DNA of 10,367 nt from contig DNTA01000032.1 in assembly GCA_003500135.1 (NCBI GenBank), positions 1-10,367 on the forward strand, written 5' to 3'. Position numbers and translations under genes: made by a program. Source of the DNA: Cytophagales bacterium. GTDB taxonomy: Bacteria > Bacteroidota > Bacteroidia > Cytophagales > Cyclobacteriaceae. This document shows, in pieces, positions 1 through 7,374 of this stretch. The first letter of the stretch is position 1; each line of letters opens with the position of its first letter. The notes under the pieces were generated by a model. The model was not told where the DNA came from, did no database searches, and worked only from the letters and a program-made list of their open reading frames with translations.

Positions 1-148
1 TAAATTACCAGTAGAACCATATTTATTGTATTAATTAGGATAGTAGGTGTTTACACAAGAATAATTAAAACTAATTTAAAAGTGTACAAATGGTACTTAA
101 TAGATTAAAGTTTTTAAAGATGAACCTAACTACACAGTCAAAATATTT

Positions 149-156
149 TAAATTTG
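149..156 (+). promoter_or_regulatory. Bacteroidota -7 promoter element (TAAATTTG)
   Basis: TAAATTTG matches the Bacteroidota sigma-A -7 consensus TAnnTTTG at every fixed position. No TTG is seen about 19-21 bases upstream, so the -33 half is missing or degenerate. The surrounding leader (1-163) is very AT-rich and holds no supported gene. Transcription starting a few bases downstream would begin around 160-167, at or past the ATG at 164, which favours the ATG at 182 as the real start of the following gene. Confidence 0.45.
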
Positions 157-181
157 TTCATTCATGCAAATTTTACATTCT

Positions 182-2206
182 ATGTTCAAGAAATTACCAA
201 TCCTGATCTTATCATTTATTTGGATGGGCGTTCAGGCCCAGGAAGATGTACGATGGGCTTCGAAACTCATATTCCAATTCAACAATTTTGGTGATGAGGT
301 ATTTTCCGGCAAACAAGTACTTGGCCCGCCCGACGCCCTTCCGTTTGGCAAATTAAATGAAAAAGCATTTAGAATAAAATATGTAGAAGGAATGGGCACC
401 TTTACAGTGGGTTTTGAATCACCCGTCAAGGCCCATAACATACTGATCGCCGAGAGCAATGATCCGGGAAGGGTTTATAAAGTTTTTGCAGTGGATGACC
501 AGGGAACGGAATACAAAGTTTACGACGCCAAACCGGAAGTATTACTAGTGCCCTACCGGCTTCTTAAAATTGATGTGTCCAAAATTAAAAATCCAATTAC
601 CGAAGTAAAGGTGCATTTACAAACCTTTGGAGTGAGCGGTTGGCCTCAGGTTGATGCGGTAGGTCTAAGTACCACTCAGGCGGTAGATGAAACAGAAATA
701 GAAGGCTTTGAGTATGAGCCTTCCCTGCAAGCGGCAAATTTGAAACAATTTGATCATGAAAAAGAATATTTGGGCGATGTGATTAATACCCCCTTCCCGG
801 AAGTGAAGCCCATTATTTCACCTGATGGCCATACTTTATATTTTCACCGACAAAATGCCAAAGAAAATTTAGGTGGTAAAAAAGATGATCAGGATATTTA
901 TTACAGTAGGTTGGTCAATGGCGCGTGGTCGATTCCTGAAAACATAGGGGAACCTTTAAATGATAAGCAGGCAAACGGTATTTGTGCTGTATCACCTGAT
1001 GGCAACACCATCTGGGTCATAAATGGTTATGCGGAAGATGGAAATATAACTGATGGTATTTCGGTATCGAAAAGAACACCTAATGGTTGGAGTTACCCCA
1101 AAAAAGTGATAATAGAAGATTATTACAATACTTCTCCATACCAGGACTTCGTCATTTCTGCTTCCGGGCGTGCCATGATACTGGCCATTCAACGGGATGA
1201 TAGTCACGGCGACCAGGATTTGTATGTAAGCTTTAAAAAAGAGGAAGACGTATGGTCACGTCCGATCAATATTGGCCGCGTGGTCAACACTTCCAAAGCA
1301 GAATATGCCCCTTTCCTGGCGCCCGATAACCGGACCCTGTATTTCTCTTCCAACGGACATGGAGGTCAGGGGGAAAGTGACATTTTCATGACCAAAAGGC
1401 TGGATGATACCTGGCAAAAATGGAGTACTCCTCAAAATTTGAGTGGCAAAGTAAATACCAAAGGTTTTGATGCCTATTACACGATTTCTGCCAGGGGAGA
1501 CTTTGCCTATTTCGTAACCGGGCAAAATGAAGAAAATGAAGATCTCTACCGCATCTCGCTGGAAACAGGGAAGAAACCCGATCCGATCGTGCTCTACTCA
1601 GGCACGGTTTACAATAAAAAAACCGATGAACCTATTGCGTCAGACATTATCTATTACTCTTTTCCGGTAAAAGACGAAGAAGGGCTGGCCTTTACACTGC
1701 CCGGGGAGGGAACCTTCAAACTGGCGCTTCCCCGTGGAAGGAAATACTATATCATGGCCCTGGCAGAAGGATATATGTCGTTTATGAAAGAAGAGGACTT
1801 TACCAGAGTGAGTGACTTTAAAGAGGTAAAGGAAAAAATATACCTTACTCCACTTGAAATTGGTCAACGCGCCCAATTGCACAACCTTCAGTTTGAACAA
1901 AGTAAGGCGGCGCTACTACCTGAATCAGAACCTGAGTTGCAGCGGCTTTATGAGATCATGGAGAAGAACCAATCGCTGGTGATCGAGATCAGTGGACATA
2001 CCGACAATCAGGGAGGTTTTGACGCCAACGTTGAACTGTCGGAACAACGTGCAGAGGTCGTGAAAGATTATCTCACCGAACGCGGCATTGAAAAAAGACG
2101 GATTACTTCAAAAGGTTATGGCCCCACCAGGCCCATAGCCAGCAATGCGAGTGAAGAAACGCGAAAACTCAACCGAAGGGTCGAAATTGAAATACTGGAT
2201 TATTAA
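182..2206 (+). CDS. OmpA-family outer-membrane protein with discoidin-like domain and PD40 beta-propeller
   Basis: Probable periplasm-facing envelope protein that anchors to peptidoglycan. Numbered from the ATG at 182, residues 1-20 form a clean signal peptide ending VQAQ, with no lipobox cysteine. Residues about 25-165 resemble the discoidin-like domain found in Bacteroidota OmpA proteins (VLGPPD, IAESNDPG, GWPQVDAVGLS). About 205-460 carry PD40/WD40-like propeller repeats (SPDG twice, then APDNRTLYFSS and GESDIFM). About 470-555 look like a carboxypeptidase-regulatory-type beta domain. Residues 565-674 are an OmpA C-terminal domain with GHTDN and LSEQRAEVV, whose Asp608 and Arg623 correspond to the peptidoglycan-binding pair. 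The order propeller, beta domain, OmpA recalls PorE of the type IX secretion system, but the TPR region and lipidation site of PorE are absent. An alternative ATG at 164 adds six residues before a normal signal peptide, so 182 is preferred. menD follows 26 bases later. Confidence 0.88.
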   Translation: MFKKLPILILSFIWMGVQAQEDVRWASKLIFQFNNFGDEVFSGKQVLGPPDALPFGKLNEKAFRIKYVEGMGTFTVGFESPVKAHNILIAESNDPGRVYKVFAVDDQGTEYKVYDAKPEVLLVPYRLLKIDVSKIKNPITEVKVHLQTFGVSGWPQVDAVGLSTTQAVDETEIEGFEYEPSLQAANLKQFDHEKEYLGDVINTPFPEVKPIISPDGHTLYFHRQNAKENLGGKKDDQDIYYSRLVNGAWSIPENIGEPLNDKQANGICAVSPDGNTIWVINGYAEDGNITDGISVSKRTPNGWSYPKKVIIEDYYNTSPYQDFVISASGRAMILAIQRDDSHGDQDLYVSFKKEEDVWSRPINIGRVVNTSKAEYAPFLAPDNRTLYFSSNGHGGQGESDIFMTKRLDDTWQKWSTPQNLSGKVNTKGFDAYYTISARGDFAYFVTGQNEENEDLYRISLETGKKPDPIVLYSGTVYNKKTDEPIASDIIYYSFPVKDEEGLAFTLPGEGTFKLALPRGRKYYIMALAEGYMSFMKEEDFTRVSDFKEVKEKIYLTPLEIGQRAQLHNLQFEQSKAALLPESEPELQRLYEIMEKNQSLVIEISGHTDNQGGFDANVELSEQRAEVVKDYLTERGIEKRRITSKGYGPTRPIASNASEETRKLNRRVEIEILDY

Positions 2207-2232
2207 CTTTTTACATCACCGAACAACTTTTT

Positions 2233-3927
2233 ATGCTCAGATACCCCCTTTACCACACATCTGAAATTTGCTTTCAAAATGGCATAGATACGGCTGTGAT
2301 CTCTCCAGGTTCACGAAATGCACCACTGACATTATCTTTTTCACGAAATGAAAAAGTAAAAAAACTAGTCATTCCCGATGAACGATCGGCTGGCTTTATC
2401 GCTTTGGGTATTGCTCAGGCAACCCAAAAGCCGGTAGCACTCGTATGCACATCGGGCTCGGCCCTGCTTAACTATGCCCCCGCCATTTCAGAAGCATATT
2501 TTAGAAATGTGCCGCTGGTCATCCTATCTGCCGACCGACCACCGGAATGGATAGATCAATGGGATGGACAAACCATTCATCAGTATGACGTGCTTAGCAA
2601 CCATGTCAAAAAAAGTTTTGAACTTCCTGTAAGTACCGATCACGCGGATGCGGCGTGGTCGTTTGAAAGAAAGCTGGCAGAGGCTGTTTTTCTGGCCCAA
2701 AAAGGCCCTAAAGGTCCGGTTCATGTGAATATCCCCATCAGGGAACCATTCTATCCGGATGCAGAGGAAAAGATAGAATGGCCTGAAAAGGTTAAAAAAC
2801 TGATGGAAAGAGCGGCACCGCAACCTCCCGATAAAGGTATTATAGATGAAATTGTAAAGGCCCAAAATAATGGAAAAAGGATCCTGGTGATCATGGGTCA
2901 GTTTCGCGCTTCGGAGGAGCTTATTGAAGCCCTTTCTGAGGCGCCCTTACCCATAATCGCCGATATCATTTCCAACGGACATGCCATCAGTGGTGCGGTA
3001 ACCCTTCCCGACAGTATATTAATGAAGTCTGACGAACACCTGCGACAGTTAAAACCTGATATCGTGATTAGTTTCGGCCAGTCGGTCATCTCAAAAAACC
3101 TCAAGCTGTATTTGAGAAAAAACAAACCGGAAAAACAGTATCATATTGATCCAGACGGCCAATGTGCCGACCCTTTCCAATCGCTAACCGAAGTGGTAGC
3201 CACACGGCCTGAGATCTTTTTCAACACACTGAAAAATGTGCTCCATGAAAATGAAGCTTATAAAGGGGCCTGGTCAGCAATACAAAATAAAGCGCAGGAA
3301 GCCAACAAGCAATTTATATCCATGCGCCCCACATACGACTTCAATGAGTTTCATGCTGTGGCTTATGCCATGAAACATCTGCCGGAAAGGGCTCATTTGC
3401 ACCTGGCCAACAGCATGGCGGTACGGTATGCCAATTTCGTGGGTTTACATGAGCAGCGCGGTGTTGAAGTATTTGCCAACCGTGGCACCAGTGGCATAGA
3501 CGGATGCGTTAGCACGGCGGTAGGCGCTGCACTTGAAAGCGGCCTGCCCACCTATCTGATCGTAGGCGACCTCGCTTTTTTCTACGACCGAAACGGACTT
3601 TGGCACAATCATTTGCCTGATAACCTGCGTGTCATTTTGCTGAACAACCATGCGGGTGGCATTTTCAGAATGATAGACGGGCCCGCCCGACTGCCCGAAC
3701 TGGAACAGTATTTCGAAACCCGCCAGCAATTAAATGCTAAAAACACCTGTGGTGATGCCGGCCTGGATTATTTTCATGTGAATACCTTTCAAGCGCTGGA
3801 GGAGCAATGGAAGGGATTTCAATCACCAACGGGTAGGTCGAAATTGATCGAAATAGAAACGAAAATGGTCATAAACAAAGAAGTATTTGTTCAGTATAAA
3901 CAGTTGATGCGGAACGGAAGCCTCTAA
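2233..3927 (+). CDS. menD: 2-succinyl-5-enolpyruvyl-6-hydroxy-3-cyclohexene-1-carboxylate synthase (MenD)
   Basis: Cytoplasmic thiamine-diphosphate enzyme that joins isochorismate and 2-oxoglutarate to give SEPHCHC, the first committed step of menaquinone synthesis. The 564 residues match the family length. The N-terminal half has SPGSRNAPL (about 24-32) and DERSAGF with Glu50, the expected ThDP-activating glutamate. DRPPEWID and the following GQTIHQ place Arg102 and Gln113 where E. coli MenD has Arg107 and Gln118. The C-terminal half has NSMAVR (Ser394, Arg398) and NRGTSGIDG (Arg417), matching substrate-binding residues, and the ThDP/Mg motif from GD (445-446) to NN (471-472), with usual spacing. 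No key residue seems lost. The gene follows the OmpA gene by 26 bases and ends in two consecutive stops (TAATAA). menE lies two genes downstream. No strong ribosome-binding site is seen, which is normal for this phylum. Confidence 0.97.
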   Translation: MLRYPLYHTSEICFQNGIDTAVISPGSRNAPLTLSFSRNEKVKKLVIPDERSAGFIALGIAQATQKPVALVCTSGSALLNYAPAISEAYFRNVPLVILSADRPPEWIDQWDGQTIHQYDVLSNHVKKSFELPVSTDHADAAWSFERKLAEAVFLAQKGPKGPVHVNIPIREPFYPDAEEKIEWPEKVKKLMERAAPQPPDKGIIDEIVKAQNNGKRILVIMGQFRASEELIEALSEAPLPIIADIISNGHAISGAVTLPDSILMKSDEHLRQLKPDIVISFGQSVISKNLKLYLRKNKPEKQYHIDPDGQCADPFQSLTEVVATRPEIFFNTLKNVLHENEAYKGAWSAIQNKAQEANKQFISMRPTYDFNEFHAVAYAMKHLPERAHLHLANSMAVRYANFVGLHEQRGVEVFANRGTSGIDGCVSTAVGAALESGLPTYLIVGDLAFFYDRNGLWHNHLPDNLRVILLNNHAGGIFRMIDGPARLPELEQYFETRQQLNAKNTCGDAGLDYFHVNTFQALEEQWKGFQSPTGRSKLIEIETKMVINKEVFVQYKQLMRNGSL

Positions 3928-4006
3928 TAATTTTAATGGTAGCGCACCCGGTTTTAGATTTTCAGGCAGTTAATTCATCAAAATACTGGAAATAATGGCC
4001 AAACAG

Positions 4007-4033
4007 TTGATGTTGTAGCATCGTTTACCTTTC
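4007..4033 (+). promoter_or_regulatory. Possible internal promoter upstream of the TerB-like gene
   Basis: TTG at 4007-4009 is followed after 16 bases by TACCTTTC at 4026-4033, which matches the Bacteroidota -7 element TAnnTTTG except at the last base. The spacing is slightly short and the transcript would start only a few bases before the ATG at 4047. The 119-base gap after menD (3928-4046) shows no convincing hairpin terminator, so read-through from menD is equally possible. Confidence 0.25.
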
Positions 4034-4046
4034 AAAACCTGATACT

Positions 4047-4412
4047 ATGTACGAAAAAAGATCTCTCTACCGTGCCATTGCAGAAATGGCCTATGTGATC
4101 GCCAAATCGCATGAAGGGATGCATGATAAAGAGAAAAAAGAGTTTTTTAAGATCATCGAAAAAGAACTGGATTTTGATGCATGGGCGGCTGAAAGTCGTT
4201 TTGAATTATTGGACCAAGTCACCCACCCCTCCATTAGTTCGGCATACAATGACGCCATGTTCGAATTTAATAAATACAGTGCGCATATGGACGATGACTT
4301 AAAGCAAAAGGCCTTAAGGGTTCTTGAAAAAGTAGCCGAAGCACACAAAGGAAAGCATGAGGTAGAGTCGTTTATTATCGGGCAATTTAAAAAGGATCTC
4401 GATATTCGGTAG
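4047..4412 (+). CDS. Small all-helical protein, TerB-like two-repeat fold (function unknown)
   Basis: A 121-residue soluble, highly charged protein with no signal peptide or membrane segment. The predicted shape is a run of helices with internal two-fold symmetry. The first half has A-K-S-HEGMHDKE at about 19-29 and the second half A-E-A-HKGKHEVE at about 97-107, each followed by an amphipathic helix with phenylalanines. This resembles the TerB family, where each half carries an A-D-G-E-type acidic metal-binding turn followed by a helix, but here the turn is a shared HxGxH[D/E]xE pattern. The TerB assignment comes from pattern recognition and is tentative. The gene sits between menD and menE, 8 bases before menE, so it is probably cotranscribed with menE. 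It is not a known menaquinone enzyme. An accessory or stress-linked role is possible but not shown. Confidence 0.8.
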   Translation: MYEKRSLYRAIAEMAYVIAKSHEGMHDKEKKEFFKIIEKELDFDAWAAESRFELLDQVTHPSISSAYNDAMFEFNKYSAHMDDDLKQKALRVLEKVAEAHKGKHEVESFIIGQFKKDLDIR

Positions 4413-4420
4413 TCGTCATT

Positions 4421-5458
4421 ATGATCGAAAACGAAGAGGAAGTTAAAAGTACTATTGAGGAAGTTTTCGACTTTCAACGGGAATGGCTCAGCGGCCGTGA
4501 GGAATTTGTGATCCGTACTTCCGGGTCTACGGGTATTCCAAAATCCATACGGGTTACCCGGGAAAAAATGTCTGCCAGCGCCCGGGGCGCCATTGAAATT
4601 CTGGGGCTACAGCCCGGCCAGATAGCAGCGCTCTGCCTTGATCCTTCTTTTATAGCCGGTAAAATGATGATTGTCAGGGCGCTGGAAGCCAAAATGAAAC
4701 TCCTTCCTTTACCTGTCTCTCGAAACCCGCTGGCCAATTACATGGACGATCTCAATGGCGCTTTTATGGCGGTAGTACCCTTGCAACTGCAGGCAATGCT
4801 TCAAAATGCGCGTTCGCTGGAAAAAATCAATTCCATGCACAGCATTATTGTGGGTGGTGGCCCTATAAGCCCTGAATTGGAAAGGCAGCTGCAAAATGTT
4901 AAGTCTGCAGTCTACCACACTTTTGGCATGACCGAAACCCTGTCGCACATTGCCCTTCGCCCAATCAACGGCCCAAAGGCATCCAAGTGGTTTCAGGTTT
5001 TGCCGGGGATTGAAATTCAAAAAGATGAAAAAGACTGTCTCATGATCAAAGGGGCCGTTACTGATCACCGATGGCTTAAAACCAATGATGTGGTGGAAAC
5101 TGGCGATGGCAAAACTTTTCGATGGCTGGGCAGGTCGGATAATATGATCAATAGTGGTGGTGTAAAGCTGTTTCCTGAGATGTTGGAAAAAGATATTTTC
5201 CCTGTCATAAAAACTTATGGCAGAGGTGCTGCCTTTTTCCTTGCGGGAATGACCGATCGGGAGCTCGGTCAAAAACTGGTACTCTTTTTGGAGGGATTAC
5301 AGCTCAATTCCAAAGAAAAAGACGACCTATTGAAAGAACTAAAAAACATTCTTCCCGACTATCATGCTCCCAGGGAGGTCTTATGCCTTTCAAAATTTGA
5401 ATGGACGGCCACGGGAAAAATAAAACGAAAAGCCACTCTTGAAAACATTTCTCAATAA
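4421..5458 (+). CDS. menE: o-Succinylbenzoate-CoA ligase (MenE), compact form
   Basis: AMP-forming acyl-CoA ligase of the ANL superfamily. The context with menD makes o-succinylbenzoate the likely substrate, activated to its CoA ester for naphthoate ring closure. Visible motifs in order are the P-loop TSGSTGIPK (33-41), YHTFGMTET (165-173, motif A5), TNDVVE (221-226, A7), WLGRSDNMINSGG (235-247, hinge A8) and TATGKIKRK (329-337, A10) with Lys333 as the expected adenylation lysine. At 345 residues it is about 100 shorter than E. coli MenE, and the P-loop lies near the N terminus, so most of the usual N-terminal subdomain is missing. I take this to be the compact form of Bacteroidota rather than a truncation, because no upstream in-frame remnant is possible past the preceding gene. 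It starts 8 bases after the TerB-like gene, and its stop overlaps the next start. Confidence 0.92.
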   Translation: MIENEEEVKSTIEEVFDFQREWLSGREEFVIRTSGSTGIPKSIRVTREKMSASARGAIEILGLQPGQIAALCLDPSFIAGKMMIVRALEAKMKLLPLPVSRNPLANYMDDLNGAFMAVVPLQLQAMLQNARSLEKINSMHSIIVGGGPISPELERQLQNVKSAVYHTFGMTETLSHIALRPINGPKASKWFQVLPGIEIQKDEKDCLMIKGAVTDHRWLKTNDVVETGDGKTFRWLGRSDNMINSGGVKLFPEMLEKDIFPVIKTYGRGAAFFLAGMTDRELGQKLVLFLEGLQLNSKEKDDLLKELKNILPDYHAPREVLCLSKFEWTATGKIKRKATLENISQ

Positions 5459-5886
5459 TGAGCATTATACTACAAATCATTTTGCTGTTCACTATGCCAC
5501 AAATAAATGGTACGGGCGCACTTCATATAAGGATCGCCCCGGTTTCGCCGCTTAAGGGCAAAGTATATGTGCTCTTACACAACAGCGCTGAAACCTTCCC
5601 CGACAAACAGGAAGGCGCTTTTCGCAAACAGGTGATTCCGGCAGACCAAAAGGAAATCAAGCTTACATTTGAAAACCTACCGGAAGGTGAGTATGCCATA
5701 AGCGTGTGGCACGACAAAAATGACAATGGAAAGTTTGATAAAAATATGCTGGGTATCCCCAAAGACGGATTGGGCTTTTCTAAAGTAGACCGAATTATGT
5801 TTTCCAAACCTGGTTTTCAGGATGCTTTGTTTACCTTTACCGGTGGAAAACAAGAAATGAGGATCAAAACGATCTACTTTTTTTAA
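5458..5886 (+). CDS. DUF2141 family exported protein
   Basis: A 142-residue protein of the DUF2141 family, small beta-rich exported proteins common in Bacteroidota and Proteobacteria, whose function is not established. The hallmarks are HDKNDNGKFD (85-94), followed by GIPKDGLGFS (99-108) and a C-terminal SKPGFQDALFTF segment. The DxNxNGxxD string resembles a calcium-binding loop. The N terminus (about residues 1-22) is hydrophobic and probably a signal peptide, but it has no lysine or arginine in its n-region, which is unusual. The ATG shares one base with the menE stop (TAATG), pointing to translational coupling and a shared transcript. The link to menaquinone synthesis may be positional only. 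Confidence 0.88.
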   Translation: MSIILQIILLFTMPQINGTGALHIRIAPVSPLKGKVYVLLHNSAETFPDKQEGAFRKQVIPADQKEIKLTFENLPEGEYAISVWHDKNDNGKFDKNMLGIPKDGLGFSKVDRIMFSKPGFQDALFTFTGGKQEMRIKTIYFF

Positions 5887-5907
5887 AACTAATACAAAGG
5901 TTATCTC

Positions 5908-6684
5908 ATGAAACCACTTTCTCCTGAAACTGATACTGTAAATGTTTTTTATCACACGGGCATTCAACCACCCCCCTATGCGCATCAGTATAGCCTGACC
6001 ATGAAATTTAAAGATGACCGGCCCGAAGTTGAATTTAGGTTGGAATACCTGGATCGGGAAGACCTTACCGAGGAAGATCTTTATGAGGAAGGTTTTTCAA
6101 ATGACGATGACTATTCCTGGTATGGAATGCTGCATTCGGTTTGGCAAAATGAATTCAAGCGTCAGATAGAAAAGGCCAACTGGACAAAAGAAACCAAAAA
6201 AAACGATGGGTATGGCGCCTTTATTGAGTTTACCTTTTTTGAAAATGGCGAGGAAAAGCAGGCCCTGCATCCGGCCGATCCGAAAGACTGGGATTATTTT
6301 CTTCAAGAGATCATCCAGGCTATTTTTGAGGAAAGTAATCGGGAAATGCCCCTTGAAATATCTCTTGTCGATAATGATGGCGTGAATGTAGAGCGCCATC
6401 GCGTACACGTTTCCTTTGCCCGAAGGGAAGTGGTGTTGGAAGTAGAAAAGAATACCAAACAGCACAGCAGAAAAACACTTGAGTGGGAGTCAGCCAAACA
6501 TCTGATGAAAACACTATATATGCTGGAGCCCGATTTTGAAAAAGCTCGTGTAAAGCAACCCGATAAACCAGGCATGTATGTTCAAATGGGCGATGGATTG
6601 TGGTACGATTGGCGCCGTGATGTCCACGAACCATCGGAAGATCAAGACTTCAAGGAAAAGTTTTTAAACTTACTCGGCACATAA
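5908..6684 (+). CDS. Hypothetical acidic protein, 258 residues
   Basis: I do not recognise this family. The protein has no signal peptide, lipobox or membrane segment, so it is probably cytoplasmic. It is rich in tryptophan and acidic residues, with a strongly acidic stretch at about 50-69. It appears to alternate beta segments (27-47, 103-112, 148-182) with helices (74-90, 127-142, 194-206) and ends in a tryptophan- and glycine-containing part (MGDGLWYDW, about 227-235). AAAGG at about 5895-5899 is a fair ribosome-binding site 8 bases before the ATG. The gene starts 21 bases after the DUF2141 gene and is the last in the + strand run. It is followed by a hairpin whose T-run serves the opposite strand. 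Coding quality is good: length, codon use and neat packing with neighbours all argue for a real gene. Confidence 0.82.
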   Translation: MKPLSPETDTVNVFYHTGIQPPPYAHQYSLTMKFKDDRPEVEFRLEYLDREDLTEEDLYEEGFSNDDDYSWYGMLHSVWQNEFKRQIEKANWTKETKKNDGYGAFIEFTFFENGEEKQALHPADPKDWDYFLQEIIQAIFEESNREMPLEISLVDNDGVNVERHRVHVSFARREVVLEVEKNTKQHSRKTLEWESAKHLMKTLYMLEPDFEKARVKQPDKPGMYVQMGDGLWYDWRRDVHEPSEDQDFKEKFLNLLGT

Positions 6685-6715
6685 AAAATCCCAAAGCGGA
6701 TTATCCGCTCCGGGA
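6683..6715 (-). terminator. Rho-independent terminator for the leftward genes
   Basis: The inner stem is AGCGGA (6695-6700) with TCCGCT (6704-6709) around a TTA loop. It is extended by TCCC (6689-6692) with GGGA (6712-6715) across an AA/CC internal loop. Read on the - strand, the hairpin is followed by six T residues (complement of 6683-6688), the classic layout for ending the lipoprotein transcript. On the + strand there is no T-run after the stem, so it would be a weak terminator for the 258-residue protein gene, whose stop codon it abuts. Confidence 0.75.
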
Positions 6716-6749
6716 GTAAAAACTTAAAGGAACCATATATCATTAAGTC

Positions 6750-7307
6750 TTATTTATCCGGCCTTCTCTGCAATTTGTAATCAGCATGTGCAGGTTCATC
6801 CGGCAAGTTGTACATTTCTTTTAAAGTATTATAATCCGGCGCCACGAGTCGACCACCCGAACTGTTCCAGTCTTCACCGGGCGCCACCACTACCCTGGCA
6901 ATCCAGTCGTCCGTATCGATCGGCTCAAGGTTGGCATCCCTATCAAAATCTGCATTCATAAAAAGCCTTACATCAAACATGGTAAAGTCGTAATTATACT
7001 GCAACCAACCGTTTTCGGTCAGGATCGTCTGTGGCAACGGACGCCAGATGTCGGTCTGCTCTCCATTTACCTCTTCCACGCCCCAAAGCAAGTACACCAG
7101 GGCGACGTCAGTTTCCAATGGGACAAAGTCATCCGGGTAGGTCAGGAACACTTCATAATCTGGTGAAACAAAATCGATATCCTGAAATTCGAATAAAAAC
7201 CCGCTTTCACCATCATCGCCGGGAGGACCTGGAGGGCCTTCGGGCCCTTCACAAGCGCTAAACAAAGCAAAAACAATAATACTGAAGGCTGATAATATCT
7301 TTTTCAT
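6750..7307 (-). CDS. Collagen-like surface or periplasmic lipoprotein
   Basis: A 185-residue predicted lipoprotein. The signal peptide starts MKKIL and ends FSAC, with lipidation expected at Cys19. Directly after it come five G-x-y triplets (residues 21-35: GPE, GPP, GPP, GDD, GES) closing with Gly36, a short collagen-like stalk. The remaining 150 residues form an acidic, aromatic-rich domain with no family I can name. It includes the segments YLLWGVEEV (about 72-80), FDVRLFMNAD (111-120) and DDWIARVVVAP (133-143), which look beta-stranded. Lipoproteins of this layout are common in Bacteroidota and their function is generally unknown. It lies 67 bases downstream of the CoA-transferase on the same strand with no clear -7 element between them, so cotranscription is plausible. 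AAAAAGAA upstream may assist translation. A good terminator follows. Confidence 0.88.
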   Translation of the reverse strand: MKKILSAFSIIVFALFSACEGPEGPPGPPGDDGESGFLFEFQDIDFVSPDYEVFLTYPDDFVPLETDVALVYLLWGVEEVNGEQTDIWRPLPQTILTENGWLQYNYDFTMFDVRLFMNADFDRDANLEPIDTDDWIARVVVAPGEDWNSSGGRLVAPDYNTLKEMYNLPDEPAHADYKLQRRPDK

Positions 7308-7374
7308 GATCGTTCTTTTTAGTTATACCATTCATTAATCAAAAAGCAGGCCATTTTTTATCCAAAACCGGAAA

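Noticed and set aside
80..98. AAGTGTAC and GTACTT partial inverted repeat in the leader
   Set aside because: The arms do not align as a symmetric dyad, and short matches of this kind are expected in AT-rich sequence.
4091..4477. 128-residue open frame on the - strand over the TerB-like gene
   Set aside because: The + strand frame has the coherent two-repeat pattern and proper spacing to menE; the antisense translation is rich in Ser, Cys and Asn without domain character.
4709..5272. 187-residue open frame on the - strand inside menE
   Set aside because: It is fully antisense to a clearly conserved menE frame and its translation shows no recognisable motif or signal.
7031..7261. 76-residue + strand frame inside the lipoprotein gene
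   Set aside because: It is a basic, proline- and arginine-rich translation typical of an antisense shadow; the - strand frame has a signal peptide, lipobox and collagen triplets.
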